Shown here: positions 51,139 through 60,532 of the stretch, piece by piece | How the letters are laid out: every line of letters starts with the position of its first letter | Position numbering within the stretch: position 1 is the first letter of the stretch | Assembly: GCF_002009175.1 (NCBI RefSeq) | Contig: NZ_CP018047.1 | Location: 7,679,001 to 7,743,000 of the forward strand | DNA: 64,000 nt | Reading direction: 5' to 3' | Source of the DNA: Streptomyces niveus | GTDB taxonomy: Bacteria > Actinomycetota > Actinomycetes > Streptomycetales > Streptomycetaceae | Made by a program: the position numbers and the translations under genes | Notes under the pieces: model-generated | Told to the model about the DNA's origin: nothing | The model's input: the letters and a program-made list of their open reading frames with translations, nothing else | The model's database searches: none

Positions 51139-51165
51139 GACGGATGGGACCGGGCCGGTGTGACA
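51139..51165 (-). promoter_or_regulatory. ECF41-type autoregulatory promoter
   Basis: On the minus strand TGTCACA (51165-51159), 16 nt, CGTC (51142-51139), about 47 nt upstream of the start. This is the -35/-10 pair reported for ECF41 sigma factors. Confidence 0.75.
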
Positions 51166-51300
51166 GAAAGCGGCAGATCAGCTCCACCGGCCACCGGCCG
51201 TGCGCCGCCCGACGCAATCGCGGGAGCCAGGGATGCGGGCCTTGGGCGCCGTACGCGTCGTACGCGCGTACTGGTTGTACCCCGGCGCACGTCGCGCGGA

Positions 51301-52020
51301 TCAGTCCTTCGGGCCGGGAGGCAGCCCCATCGCGTCGGCCAGGGCGTCGATCTCCGACGTGAACAGGGTGCTTCCGCGATGGCCCATGCCCCCGAACTGC
51401 CCCTGGATCTCCAGGCTGACCACTCCGTGCATCCGTGACCAGACGACGACCGAGCCCGCGAGGACCCGGCCTGGATCCGCGTCGGGGGCGTTCTCCCGTA
51501 CCCAGTCGGCAACCGCCGGTGTGCTCTCCGCCCAGGCCCGCAGCTCGGCCTCCAGCGCGCCGGCCGCCGGCCGGGCGGAACCCTGCGCCAGCACACTCAG
51601 GAACGGGCCGAGGACCGCCCGAGCGCTGTCGATCGTCTCGGCCGGCGCCTCGTAGCCGGGCGACGGCGAGCCCGCCAGCAGCTGGTACAGGTGCGGGGAG
51701 TCGACGGCCCACTGCCGGTACACGCCGGCCAGCGCGTGCAGCCGCTCCCGCGCCGGCTTCTCGGCTGTTCGGGCGGCCTCGGCCCGTACGGCGGCGGCGA
51801 CGCTGTCGTAGCCCTCCAGGATCAGCTCTGTGAGCAGGGCGTCCCGGCTGACGAAGTACTTGTAGAGCGCCGGTCCGGTGACCCCCAGCTCCCGGGCGAT
51901 CGCGTTGAGGCTGAGCGACGCCGGCCCGCCCTCGCCGATCTGCCGCAGCGCCGCCTGCTTGATCTCCGTGCGCACATGGTGGCGGTAGCGCTGCCGAGGA
52001 CTGTCCTTGCCGACCGGCAC
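51301..52020 (-). CDS. TetR-family regulator with WHG-type C-terminal domain
   Basis: 239-residue repressor. HTH about 10-60 (RTEIKQAALRQIGEGGPASL, IARELGVTGPALYKYFVSRD). The C-terminal WHG/TetR_C_13-type region has LAGVYRQWAVDSPHLYQLLAG and WSRMHGVVSLEIQG, the latter the usual signature. GTG at 52020 with GAAAGG upstream. It lies 28 bp downstream of the MFS gene on the same strand, so likely one operon. TAGA-CCC-TCTA (52041-52051, overlapping the MFS stop) may be part of its own operator. Confidence 0.88.
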   Translation of the reverse strand: MPVGKDSPRQRYRHHVRTEIKQAALRQIGEGGPASLSLNAIARELGVTGPALYKYFVSRDALLTELILEGYDSVAAAVRAEAARTAEKPARERLHALAGVYRQWAVDSPHLYQLLAGSPSPGYEAPAETIDSARAVLGPFLSVLAQGSARPAAGALEAELRAWAESTPAVADWVRENAPDADPGRVLAGSVVVWSRMHGVVSLEIQGQFGGMGHRGSTLFTSEIDALADAMGLPPGPKD

Positions 52021-52048
52021 GGGCGAGGCCTTTCACTGTTTAGAGGGT

Positions 52049-53290
52049 CTAGCTTTTCATTACGACTGTAGCTTTCGTGAGTGAGAGCGGGCAAGCGAGG
52101 CGGGTGGCGGCGGCCGTGGTCAGGGCGAGAGCCATCAGTGCCGCGCTCACCCACACGGGTGAGCGGAAGCCGAGGCCCGCGTCGATGGTGAGACCGCCGA
52201 GCCACGGGCCCGCCGCGGCGCCGATGTTGAAGGCGGCCGTCGCGAACGAACCGGCCAAGGTCGGTGCCCCTGAGGCCAGTTGGAACACCTGGGAGATCAT
52301 CGCCGACCCCGTGCCGAACGCGAGCATTCCCTGGACGAAGACGAGCGTGATCGTGGCCACCGGGCTCACCGCGCTCAGCGCCAGCGCGATCCAGCCGAGC
52401 GCCAGTGACGCCATACCGGCCACGACGAGCGTGCTCCGCCGCGCGTCGGCGACTCGGCCGGAAAGGGTGACGCCGACGAGCGACCCCACCCCGAACAGGG
52501 CCAGCAGGGCGGGCACCCAGCCGGCGCCGAGTCCGGTGACGCGGGTGGCCAGCGGCTCAAGGTAGGAGAAGGCGCAGAACGTCGCGCCCTGGACGAGCGC
52601 CATCGTCAGCAGGGTGAGCAGTACGCGTCGGCCGGTGAGCGAGCGCAACTCCTCACGTACCGAGGGGTTTTCGGACGCATCGGACGCCTGAGACTCCTCG
52701 GACGCCTTGGATCCTTCGAGGGCGTCCCCGTCCGAAGTGGCCGGGCGCCCGTCCGGAACGGACGTCACGATCGCCACGAGGGCTGGCAGCGACACGGCCG
52801 CCACCGCCCAGAACGCGGCCCGCCACCCCAGATGCTCGCCGAGCAGCGCCCCGGCGGGCACGCCCACCACACAGGCCACGGTGACGCCGCCGACCACGAC
52901 GGACGTGGCGCGTGCCCGCGCGGCCGGTTCGACCATCGAGATCGCGGCGACCAGGGCGACCGCCCAGAATCCGGCGTTCGCCAGCGCCCCCACGATCCGG
53001 GTCGCGAGCAGCACCTCGTAGCCGGGAGTGAGAGCGCCCACGACGTGCGCGGCCACGAACGCGGTCAGAAAGATCAACAGTGCCCGGCGGCGCGGCCACT
53101 TACGGCTGAAGAGCGCCATCAGTGGCGCGCCGATCACCATCCCGACGGCGAACGCCGAGGTCAGGAGCCCGGCGTCGGGGATGGACACATGGAGGTCGGC
53201 GGCGATGCCCGAGACGAGCCCGGACAGCATGAATTCGGAGGTGCCCTGGGCGAAGACGGCGAGCCCGAGCACGTACACGGCGAATGGCAT
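52049..53290 (-). CDS. MFS exporter, DHA1 (CmlR/arabinose-efflux-like) family
   Basis: 12-TM drug-proton antiporter, 413 residues. Motifs: VFAQGTSEFMLSGLVSGIAA in TM1, GAPLMALFSRKWPRRR (motif A) and GVPAGALLGEHLGWRAAFW (motif C). An acidic Ser-rich cytoplasmic loop (EGSKASEESQASDASENPSV) separates the two six-TM halves. The TM1 and motif-A sequences resemble Streptomyces chloramphenicol-type exporters, though substrate is unknown. ATG at 53290. Followed by its TetR gene. Confidence 0.9.
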   Translation of the reverse strand: MPFAVYVLGLAVFAQGTSEFMLSGLVSGIAADLHVSIPDAGLLTSAFAVGMVIGAPLMALFSRKWPRRRALLIFLTAFVAAHVVGALTPGYEVLLATRIVGALANAGFWAVALVAAISMVEPAARARATSVVVGGVTVACVVGVPAGALLGEHLGWRAAFWAVAAVSLPALVAIVTSVPDGRPATSDGDALEGSKASEESQASDASENPSVREELRSLTGRRVLLTLLTMALVQGATFCAFSYLEPLATRVTGLGAGWVPALLALFGVGSLVGVTLSGRVADARRSTLVVAGMASLALGWIALALSAVSPVATITLVFVQGMLAFGTGSAMISQVFQLASGAPTLAGSFATAAFNIGAAAGPWLGGLTIDAGLGFRSPVWVSAALMALALTTAAATRLACPLSLTKATVVMKS

Positions 53291-53732
53291 GAAGGAACCC
53301 CATTGGAAGCAGCGGGAGTTGACGGGACTGCTGAGTGGCGCGAGGGGGAGGTGGGCCGCACCCGCGTGTCGTGACGGTTCGTCACGGCACGCGGCGGCAC
53401 GGCGGAGATCCGTCGAGGCGCCAACTGCCCGGCTCGCCGGGTGAGTTCACGGGCGGACAGCCGGACGGCTCGAACGGATCAGGAGACACGAATGTGTCGG
53501 GAGAGCGGCCCACGCACGGTGGACCGGCGGCAACAGCGCTTACCGAGCGCTCACCCACGACCGGCGAGGTCGTACGGCGTCAACTCGACAACGGATCAGC
53601 CACCGGCGACCGGTGGCCTGAGTCTGTCGGACTCGGGGCTGCTCATGATCGGCAAAGTACCAGCCCCGCCTTCCGTCCTCCACCCGTTTAACGATGTGCG
53701 GGTACGGCGGCGGGCCGACTACCTTCACCGGC
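53291..53732. other. 442-bp divergent intergenic region with palindromes
   Basis: Lies between the MFS gene (minus) and the kinase-like gene (plus). Palindromes: CGTGACG-GTT-CGTCACG (53370-53386), CCACCGG-CGA-CCGGTGG (53600-53616) and GAGTC-N5-GACTC (53620-53634). Open frames in it lack codon bias. The first is a likely regulator site, 80 bp upstream of the MFS start; the last two may form a terminator-like double hairpin. Confidence 0.45.
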
Positions 53733-54731
53733 ATGGAAGAGCGACCCGCCGGTATCCAGGACTCCGATGTGCGCGACGCCCTGCGGGCATGGGGAATCGA
53801 CCCCGTCACCTTGGAGTACGCGCCCGTCGGCTTCGGCGACTACCACTGGACCGCCACCGACACGCGTGACGGCCGGTGGTTCGTGACCGTGGCCGATCTG
53901 ACCCACAAGAGCTGGTACGGGGACGGGACCGAGGCCGCCTTCCGCGGTCTGCGGGACGCCATGGACACCGCCGTGGCTCTGCGTGACGCGGAGCGGAGCG
54001 GCCGCCCGGACTTCGTCGTCGCGCCGGTCCGCACCGCCGAGGGCGAGAGCGTACGTGAGCTGGGAGCCGGACACGCGGTCAGCGTGTTCCCGCTCATGCC
54101 GGGCACGGCGGGCCACTTCGGTGAAACCCTCACCCCGCACGACCGAGGCCTGGTCCTCGACCTGCTCGCCGAGCTGCACCGCACGGCCCCACCGGCCTCG
54201 GCCCGCGTACTGCCGCCCGAGTTCGCGACCCGCCCCCAACTGGACCGGGCGCTGGGGGAATTGGACAACCCCTGGGACGGTTTCGGCCCCTACGCCGAGC
54301 CGGCCAGGCACCTGCTCGCGGACCACGCCGCCGCCCTGCGCCACCGACTTGACGAATTCGACCGGCGGGCAGGGGAGTTGAGGGCTGCGGGCGCCCCACT
54401 CGTCGTCACCCACGGCGAACCGCACCCCGGCAATCTGCTGCGCGCGGGGGAGCGGCGCCTGCTGCTCGACTGGGACACCGTGGGCCTTGCGGTCCCCGAA
54501 CGGGACCTCTGGCTGGTCGCGGACGGCCCGGACGATCTCGCACGGTACGAGGAGTCGACCGGCCGGAAGCCGGACCCGTCGGCCCTGGCGCTCTACCGCC
54601 TCCGCTGGGCCCTGAACGACATCGCCGAATTCCTCACCCTGCTCGGCACCCCGCACGGCCCGACCCCCGACGCCCAGCAGTCCTGGAAGGCCCTCGCGCA
54701 GACTGTCAGGAGCCTGGCGGCCGAGGCGTAG
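53733..54731 (+). CDS. Aminoglycoside-phosphotransferase-like kinase
   Basis: 332-residue protein of the APH/choline-kinase fold. Catalytic loop VTHGEPHPGNLLRAG (about 224-238; the usual HGDxHPGN Asp is Glu) and metal-binding LLLDWDTVGLAVPERDLW (about 245-262). The change of HGD to HGE may alter or weaken catalysis; similar variants exist in Streptomyces. A real resistance role is not implied. ATG at 53733 with a TACCTT block 7 nt upstream, hinting at a leaderless transcript. Confidence 0.83.
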   Translation: MEERPAGIQDSDVRDALRAWGIDPVTLEYAPVGFGDYHWTATDTRDGRWFVTVADLTHKSWYGDGTEAAFRGLRDAMDTAVALRDAERSGRPDFVVAPVRTAEGESVRELGAGHAVSVFPLMPGTAGHFGETLTPHDRGLVLDLLAELHRTAPPASARVLPPEFATRPQLDRALGELDNPWDGFGPYAEPARHLLADHAAALRHRLDEFDRRAGELRAAGAPLVVTHGEPHPGNLLRAGERRLLLDWDTVGLAVPERDLWLVADGPDDLARYEESTGRKPDPSALALYRLRWALNDIAEFLTLLGTPHGPTPDAQQSWKALAQTVRSLAAEA

Positions 54732-54796
54732 GGGGCCGGTCGCGTATCACTGCGACGGTCGACCGGTTCCGTATCGCTGTTCACCGCTTCGGCGCG

Positions 54797-54822
54797 GGGT
54801 GCCCCCGCTCCGGGGCACCCCT
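54797..54822. terminator. Bidirectional terminator
   Basis: Perfect 10-bp stem (54797-54806 with 54813-54822) between convergent genes. Confidence 0.75.
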
Positions 54823-54918
54823 TACGACCGGCGGTCAGTCGAGCGTGGCCGATCCGCGGTCGTACGGAGAGCCGACTCCCGGCCACGGATGGGGACTTGA
54901 CCCGCGACCGGTACCCAC

Positions 54919-55713
54919 TCAAGCCTCGCCGAGGCCGGTGCAGTACGCGATCGTCGCGTCGTCCGGCGGGACCGCGTGGCGCGCCTCCGCGCGGCGGACA
55001 CGGTCGATGATTTCTGCCGGTCCGCTCGAAGCCAGCACCGTCATGACCTCCGGCCAGTCGGCGAGTCCGAACTCGTCCACGAGGCGGCTCGCCCCATTGC
55101 TGAGCAGGGCCGCGCGGGTCAACTCGGAGACCGGACAGCTACCGGTGATCGCCTCGTCCGCCGCCCGGGGGTCGTCCCTGGCCACCCAGAAGCCGCCCGG
55201 CTGGTTCCTGTGGGAACGGAGGTCCTGGAGGACTCGGAGGTACTCGTCGCTGCCCTCGGGGATTGCATTGAGCGCGGAGCGGTACGGCCGGCTGATGACC
55301 ACTTCTCGGGGGTCGGACACGACGAGCGGGGGACCGTCCGCCCTGTCGAGGACGAGGGCCGTGTCGCCGAGCACCAGGTACTCGGCGAGGCCGTCCGACA
55401 CACGCAGGACGGCGACCATCGCCGACGGACCGATGGTGGAGGCGACATCGCAGGTGTCCCGGTGCCCGTCCGTCACCCGCTCGATCGCCTCGGCGAGCAG
55501 CGCCGTAAGTCCGCGGTCCGGGGTCCGTGACAGGAGACCGAGCAGCCGGCCGCAGAGCTGCTCGGCGTACCAGGCCACGCCGTGCCGGCAGACCGATTCG
55601 GTGCCGGGGATCCCCGCGCCGTCGACCAGCACGGCTGCCGTGGGTACGGCGCCGGTGAAGTCCTCGTTGGTGCGGCCGGTCCGCGCCGCGACGCTCGTCA
55701 TGGCCACTCGCAT
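54919..55713 (-). CDS. PP2C-like protein phosphatase domain protein
   Basis: 264-residue cytosolic protein with a PP2C-type layout. The N-terminal NEDFTGAVPTAAVLVDGAGI supplies the first metal Asp, AEYLVLGDTALVLDR the core strand, and DDATIAYC the C-terminal metal Asp pair. The spacing is shorter than in PrpC-type enzymes, so it may be a divergent phosphatase acting on one partner. It is divergent from the HEAT-repeat gene with 77 bp between them, which suggests a shared function. ATG at 55713 after AGGGGG. Confidence 0.78.
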   Translation of the reverse strand: MRVAMTSVAARTGRTNEDFTGAVPTAAVLVDGAGIPGTESVCRHGVAWYAEQLCGRLLGLLSRTPDRGLTALLAEAIERVTDGHRDTCDVASTIGPSAMVAVLRVSDGLAEYLVLGDTALVLDRADGPPLVVSDPREVVISRPYRSALNAIPEGSDEYLRVLQDLRSHRNQPGGFWVARDDPRAADEAITGSCPVSELTRAALLSNGASRLVDEFGLADWPEVMTVLASSGPAEIIDRVRRAEARHAVPPDDATIAYCTGLGEA

Positions 55714-55776
55714 GCCTGCCCCCTCTTGATCGCGTCGGCCGCCGAATCTCGCTGGTGGGGCCGTCGAAGCCGCACT

Positions 55777-55782
55777 TAGTAT
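55777..55782 (+). promoter_or_regulatory. -10 element of the HEAT-repeat gene
   Basis: TAGTAT 8 nt before the ATG at 55791. No clear -35. The spacing suggests a leaderless or nearly leaderless transcript. Confidence 0.45.
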
Positions 55783-55790
55783 CGACCGTC

Positions 55791-58700
55791 ATGACGCCGG
55801 GGGACGAAGCATTCGAGGACGCGTTGCGGCGGGCCGATGTCCGCCGGCTGGCCGAGCTGGTGGATCCCTCGGGCTGCCCGCCCGGCGTCTTCGAACGCCT
55901 TCTGCGGCACGAGGACGCGCGCGTACGGTCGTTGGGGCTGGTGTCCCTCGCCGAGCGGGTCGCCGTCGTCGGCGGCTGTGCCGACGCGTGCGCCCGGCTC
56001 GCCGTTCTGCTGCCCGCAGCCCTGTCGGCGGCGGGCCCGGCTCCCTGGTCGGCGGAGGACTCGCTCGTCCTGGCCGAGCTGTACGCGCGGCTCGCACCGC
56101 ACGCTCCGAAGCCGTACGCCCTGGCCGGCCGCGTCCCGTCGTGGCGTACGGCCGCACTCCCCGTACGCGTACGGATCGCCTGGCTGCGCGCCGAGATCGC
56201 CAACGATCCGACGGCCGTGCGCCGGGAGCCCGCGAGCGAAGCGCTCTATCAGGCCGTACGGGAGACGGACATCGCAACTGCCCTCCGGCCGCGCCAACTT
56301 GTGGCGGAGCTGTCGGAGAGCGGCGACCAGGTGCTGATGGGCGAGTCAATGAGGTTGGCACGGGAAGGGCTGCACGCCGGGGTGCTCCCGGTCGCGCATG
56401 TTCGCGCCCATCTGGTGAGGCTGCTCGGATCCGACGCCGAACACGCCGTCGGGTCCGCGACCGTCGTCGCCGCGCTGGCCGAACTCTCGGAGCCCTGGGC
56501 GACGTTGGAGCCTCTGCCGCCGTCCCGCCTGTCCGGGCTCCTGACCGTCGCCGAAGCGACCGTACGGCCCGCTGTGGCCGATGCCGCGCTCACGACTCTT
56601 GCCCGGCACGGCCACAGCGGCGCGCTGCGCCAGGCCGTAGACGACCCGGACCTGCCACCCCGGCTGCGACGCCGTGCGCTGGAACTGCTCGGCGCGCTCG
56701 CGACACGTGACGACATCCGCGAGCTGACCGCGGTGGCCGCGAGTGACCCGCTGCTGTTCGGCGAGCCGGCCGTGGCCTGTCTGCGCGGGCTCCACCGGCG
56801 CGGCCACTTCGTGACCGGCCCCGACGTCCCCGCCGTCGTCGCACTCGCGCTGGCCGACCACGCCATCGCCCCGTGCGAGATCGCGACGATCCTGTTCACC
56901 TGTCGACAGGACATGTTCCGGCTGCTGATCGACGCCCCGGCCGACGATCCGAGCTGGCCGCGCAGACTGGCCCTGCTGGTCGCGCTGGCGGGGCAGGGCA
57001 CGGCCGGCCCGGGCGGACCGGGTGAACTTCCGGTTGGCGATGTCATCACCCGTACGCTCAGGGCGACTTCGTCCCCACGGCCGTTCCTCGACGCGTTGCG
57101 CGCGCTGCGGTACACGGCCGCCGAAGAGGCTGTACTGGCACGCCTGGCGACCGAGCCCGCGACCGTCCTCCGCACGCTGGAGGCCATCGGGGGACGGCGG
57201 ACCGTGTCGGCGCTGCGGGACGGGCTCGGCCTGGCCGCGGCCGACGGTGAGAACGTCATCGCGCCGCACCTTCCGCCGGGGACCGTCGCACCGCATCTGC
57301 GCGCCGAACGGCACCGGGCACTCGAACTGCTCTGGCAGCTCACCGAGGACCCGGCGGACCGTCGCGCCCTCCTCGTACGTCTCGACCCCGCCGAACTGCC
57401 CGCACGGATCGCCGCCGATCTCGGCGGCCCCGACGAGGGCGAACTGGCTCTGCTCGGCGCTCGTGCGAACCGGGACGAACCGGTGGCCGCGCTGTGCGGA
57501 CTGGCCGCCCACGGCGGCGCGGGCACGCTCCCGGTCATCACCGAACTCCTGCTGCGTGTCGTCGCCGAACTGACCCATTCGGAAAGGACGTTGACCGAGC
57601 CAACACGGTCCCGGCAGCCGGACGGATCAGGCGCCGGTCAGCGGCCGACCGGTGAGCCCGCCGTCCCCGGGGCAGTCCTCGAAGCCGTACGCGGCCTCGG
57701 CCGCCGGCTCCACGCACGGCGAAGGATCCGGCCGATCTGCCTGCTCGACGCCGCGGACGCCGAAGCGGCGGGCAACGCACTCGCCGCGACCATGGTCCTC
57801 GACCTGCTCGACCGCCCCGAGCCGACCGACGACGAGCGGGTGATCCTCCTCGAACTGCTCACCCGGATCCCGTACCCGCACACCCGGCCGCGCGTGCACC
57901 GCCTGCTCCGCCACCGCAACCCCCACCTGCGCAAACACGTGATCGCGCTGCTCGCCCAGGACTCCGAGGGCGCCGACGCGCAGGCGCTGTCGGCGAGCCT
58001 CATCACCCTGACCACCGCCGACGACATCCGCACCGTACGGCAGGCACTCCTGGCTCTCGGTCACGCACGGGCACGCTGGGCGGCGGGCGCGATCGCCGCC
58101 TGTCTCGACCACCCGAACATGAACATCAAGAAGACCGCGGCCGCGGTGCTGGTCCACGCGGGTACCGCCGTTGCGGTGCCGCAGCTACTCAACTGGCTCG
58201 GGCGGCACGACAATCCGGGTTTCAGGACCGCGCTCGCCGACGCGCTGCGGGCCATCCTCGGTGATGCCTACGAGGCGACACTGCGCGCCGCCGTCGACGG
58301 GGCGGACGAACCACGCGCCCGACGGTTGCTGACCGGGTGCCTCGCGGAGCGCCCGCCGGACGGCACGGCGGATTCCCAACGCTCCGACCTCGACGCCCTG
58401 AAGTCCGGCGGCTGGCGGCCCGCGATCGCGCTGCGGATCGCCCGGCGCGGTGAACTGCCCGCGCGCCACTGGCCGCACGGGCTGCGGCCGACACTCGCGG
58501 ACTGGCTCGCCCTGGCCGAATCGACGCGGGACCCGGAGCGGACCCTGACCCGGGACCCGGCGCCGGGTTCGTTGTCCGACACGCAGGCGCGGTTGGTGCG
58601 GACAGCGCTCAGGCTCTGTCCGGCCCCGCTGTCGGACGCCGAGCGGCGGACGTACGCGCGGTTCGCCCCGCTCCTGCTCATGTGCCTGACGGACGCGGCG

Positions 58701-60440
58701 ACTTGGGACGAGGATGGACAGGATCTCGTGTCCGTGCTCGAAGTGCTGGCGCCCGAACTGCCGACGGGGGAGAAGCGGGCCGTGGCCGACGCCGTACGCG
58801 CGCTGCCCGGCACCGCACCCGCCCCGACGCTGACCCTGCTGCTCCGCTGCGGCGCGGTTCTCACGCGCGCCGACCTGGACCAGGCGCTCCGAGCGGCGGC
58901 CACGGGGTGGTCGACCGACGCACGGGCCGTACGGGCCCCACGGGCCGAAGTCGCCGTGCTCCGCGAGGCGTTCGGGATCACGGACGCCGCGCTTCCGGCC
59001 GATGCGCGGGCGTGGCGCGTCCAACTGGAGGCCGCCGTAAGGGGGCCGTCCGAAGCGGAAGATTTCCGTCGCGCCGAGGAGGCACGGCCGGTCCGGACCA
59101 CGCCCAACTCCCGCTACCGACTTGCCGCGTTGGCCGACGCGTACCCCGCCGCCGACCCAGTGACCCGCTCCGTACTCCTCGACTGGATGACGGCACTCCA
59201 GCCCCTGGACGTGCCGCCCTGGACGCTCCGTGAGGCCGTCGCCGACGATGCGGCGAGCGCGCCGACCTCGAATCGGACCGTACGCGCCGACGACCTGGAC
59301 CAGCCGCGTTCGGCAGCCCTGCGCGCACGGCTGCTGGACATGCTCGACGCCCCCGACCCGGACCGGCGCCGCACCGCCGCCGTCGCACTGCTCAAATGGC
59401 CCGATACCGACGTCCGTTCGGCGGTACTGCGCGCGTATCTCCACGGCCGCGTCGATGTCGATGTCGGCGTCAACGGCCTGGCCGACGCGGAACCGCCGGA
59501 TCTGCTCGCCGCACTGGCGGACGCCGAGCGGGACGGCGCCGAGATCCGGTACGAGCGGCTGGCCCGCCTGGCGGGACGCCTCGACCCGTCCGCGCTGCAA
59601 TCTCTCGTACCGCAACTCCTGAAGTGGTGGCAGCAGGCTCCACAAGCCGTCCGTCCCGTCCTGGACGCCGTACCGGCGGACACGCTCGCCGTGATCCTCG
59701 GTGACCGTATCGAGGCGGGCGCATGGGGATATCTCGACCTGCTCGCCGGTCGTACGCTGCTCCGCACGCCCGCGCTCACCGAGATCCGACACCGCTTGCG
59801 TGCCGAGGGCCGGGACAGTCTTGCCGACACCCTCCGACTGGTCGACGGGCCGCTGCTCGACCCCGGCGCCGAGCTACAGGACGCCCACGAAGGGGTGCGA
59901 TCTACGCCGCCGGAGGTCCCGGACGGGCCGTCCCGGCAGGAGCTGCTGCGTCTGGCCCGTACCGGCAGCCCCGATCAGATCCGCCGGGCGCTCACCCGTC
60001 TCGCCGAGGCTCCCGGTGATCCCGAACTGCTCGCGCTCGTCGGTGAGTTGCTGCACCATCCCCGGCCCCGCGTCCGGCTCCACGCCCACCGGACCTCGCG
60101 GGCGCTGTTCGACCGGGAGACCTACTTGCGGCACACGTCGACGCTGTTGGGCGACGCGCAGCCGGACGTGGTGCGTTCGGCTGTCGGCACCCTCACCCAC
60201 GCGGCCTGGGAGCCCGCCGTCCCGCCGATCGTCGGCCTGCTCGACCACCCTCACCCGGCCGTTCGCGAAGCGGCGGTGGACGGCCTCGCGCGCATGGCCG
60301 GACGAGCCGTTCCCGCGCTCCGGCACGCGGCGGACCACGCACGACCCGACAAACGGCCTGTCTACACCGCTGTGCTCGACCGGATCATGGCCTTGCGATC
60401 GGCCACGGACACGGCCACGCAAGAGGAGAGAACTACGTGA
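55791..60440 (+). CDS. Giant HEAT-like repeat protein (1549 aa)
   Basis: Very large cytosolic helical-solenoid protein. It is almost entirely Ala/Leu/Arg-rich antiparallel helices, with clear HEAT-like units such as RNPHLRKHVIALLAQDSEG, NMNIKKTAAAVLVHAGTAVAVPQLL, and near the C-terminus HPRPRVRLHAHRTSRALFD, QPDVVRSAVGTLTHAAWEPA and HPAVREAAVDGLARMAGRAV. No catalytic motif, signal or TM segment is seen, so it is a scaffold. The start at 55791 is chosen by the TAGTAT element; the frame opens at 55755. Its stop overlaps the GTG of a truncated P-loop gene (GTGA). Codon use is typical of its neighbours. Confidence 0.85.
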   Translation: MTPGDEAFEDALRRADVRRLAELVDPSGCPPGVFERLLRHEDARVRSLGLVSLAERVAVVGGCADACARLAVLLPAALSAAGPAPWSAEDSLVLAELYARLAPHAPKPYALAGRVPSWRTAALPVRVRIAWLRAEIANDPTAVRREPASEALYQAVRETDIATALRPRQLVAELSESGDQVLMGESMRLAREGLHAGVLPVAHVRAHLVRLLGSDAEHAVGSATVVAALAELSEPWATLEPLPPSRLSGLLTVAEATVRPAVADAALTTLARHGHSGALRQAVDDPDLPPRLRRRALELLGALATRDDIRELTAVAASDPLLFGEPAVACLRGLHRRGHFVTGPDVPAVVALALADHAIAPCEIATILFTCRQDMFRLLIDAPADDPSWPRRLALLVALAGQGTAGPGGPGELPVGDVITRTLRATSSPRPFLDALRALRYTAAEEAVLARLATEPATVLRTLEAIGGRRTVSALRDGLGLAAADGENVIAPHLPPGTVAPHLRAERHRALELLWQLTEDPADRRALLVRLDPAELPARIAADLGGPDEGELALLGARANRDEPVAALCGLAAHGGAGTLPVITELLLRVVAELTHSERTLTEPTRSRQPDGSGAGQRPTGEPAVPGAVLEAVRGLGRRLHARRRIRPICLLDAADAEAAGNALAATMVLDLLDRPEPTDDERVILLELLTRIPYPHTRPRVHRLLRHRNPHLRKHVIALLAQDSEGADAQALSASLITLTTADDIRTVRQALLALGHARARWAAGAIAACLDHPNMNIKKTAAAVLVHAGTAVAVPQLLNWLGRHDNPGFRTALADALRAILGDAYEATLRAAVDGADEPRARRLLTGCLAERPPDGTADSQRSDLDALKSGGWRPAIALRIARRGELPARHWPHGLRPTLADWLALAESTRDPERTLTRDPAPGSLSDTQARLVRTALRLCPAPLSDAERRTYARFAPLLLMCLTDAATWDEDGQDLVSVLEVLAPELPTGEKRAVADAVRALPGTAPAPTLTLLLRCGAVLTRADLDQALRAAATGWSTDARAVRAPRAEVAVLREAFGITDAALPADARAWRVQLEAAVRGPSEAEDFRRAEEARPVRTTPNSRYRLAALADAYPAADPVTRSVLLDWMTALQPLDVPPWTLREAVADDAASAPTSNRTVRADDLDQPRSAALRARLLDMLDAPDPDRRRTAAVALLKWPDTDVRSAVLRAYLHGRVDVDVGVNGLADAEPPDLLAALADAERDGAEIRYERLARLAGRLDPSALQSLVPQLLKWWQQAPQAVRPVLDAVPADTLAVILGDRIEAGAWGYLDLLAGRTLLRTPALTEIRHRLRAEGRDSLADTLRLVDGPLLDPGAELQDAHEGVRSTPPEVPDGPSRQELLRLARTGSPDQIRRALTRLAEAPGDPELLALVGELLHHPRPRVRLHAHRTSRALFDRETYLRHTSTLLGDAQPDVVRSAVGTLTHAAWEPAVPPIVGLLDHPHPAVREAAVDGLARMAGRAVPALRHAADHARPDKRPVYTAVLDRIMALRSATDTATQEERTT

Positions 60441-60532
60441 TCGTCTGGGTCAACGGTTCTTTCGGCGCCCGTAAGACGACACTGGCCGCCGAGCTGCACG
60501 GGCGTCGGCCCGGCTCTCCGCCGGCTCGCTGA
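60437..60532 (+). pseudogene. Truncated P-loop ATPase/kinase remnant
   Basis: GTG at 60437, with AGGAG upstream and overlapping the HEAT stop, opens a frame of only 31 residues. It starts VIVWVNGSFGARKTTLAAEL, which is the Walker A start of actinobacterial AAA/nucleotide-kinase-like proteins, usually GxFGxGKTT; here the central Gly is Arg. The frame ends at 60532, one base before the convergent histidine phosphatase stop. Most of the gene is missing, so this is a decayed gene. Confidence 0.7.

Noticed and set aside
52041..52051. TAGAGGGTCTA palindrome as a confirmed operator
   Set aside because: Only 4-bp arms and it overlaps the MFS stop codon, so it is mentioned only as a possibility.
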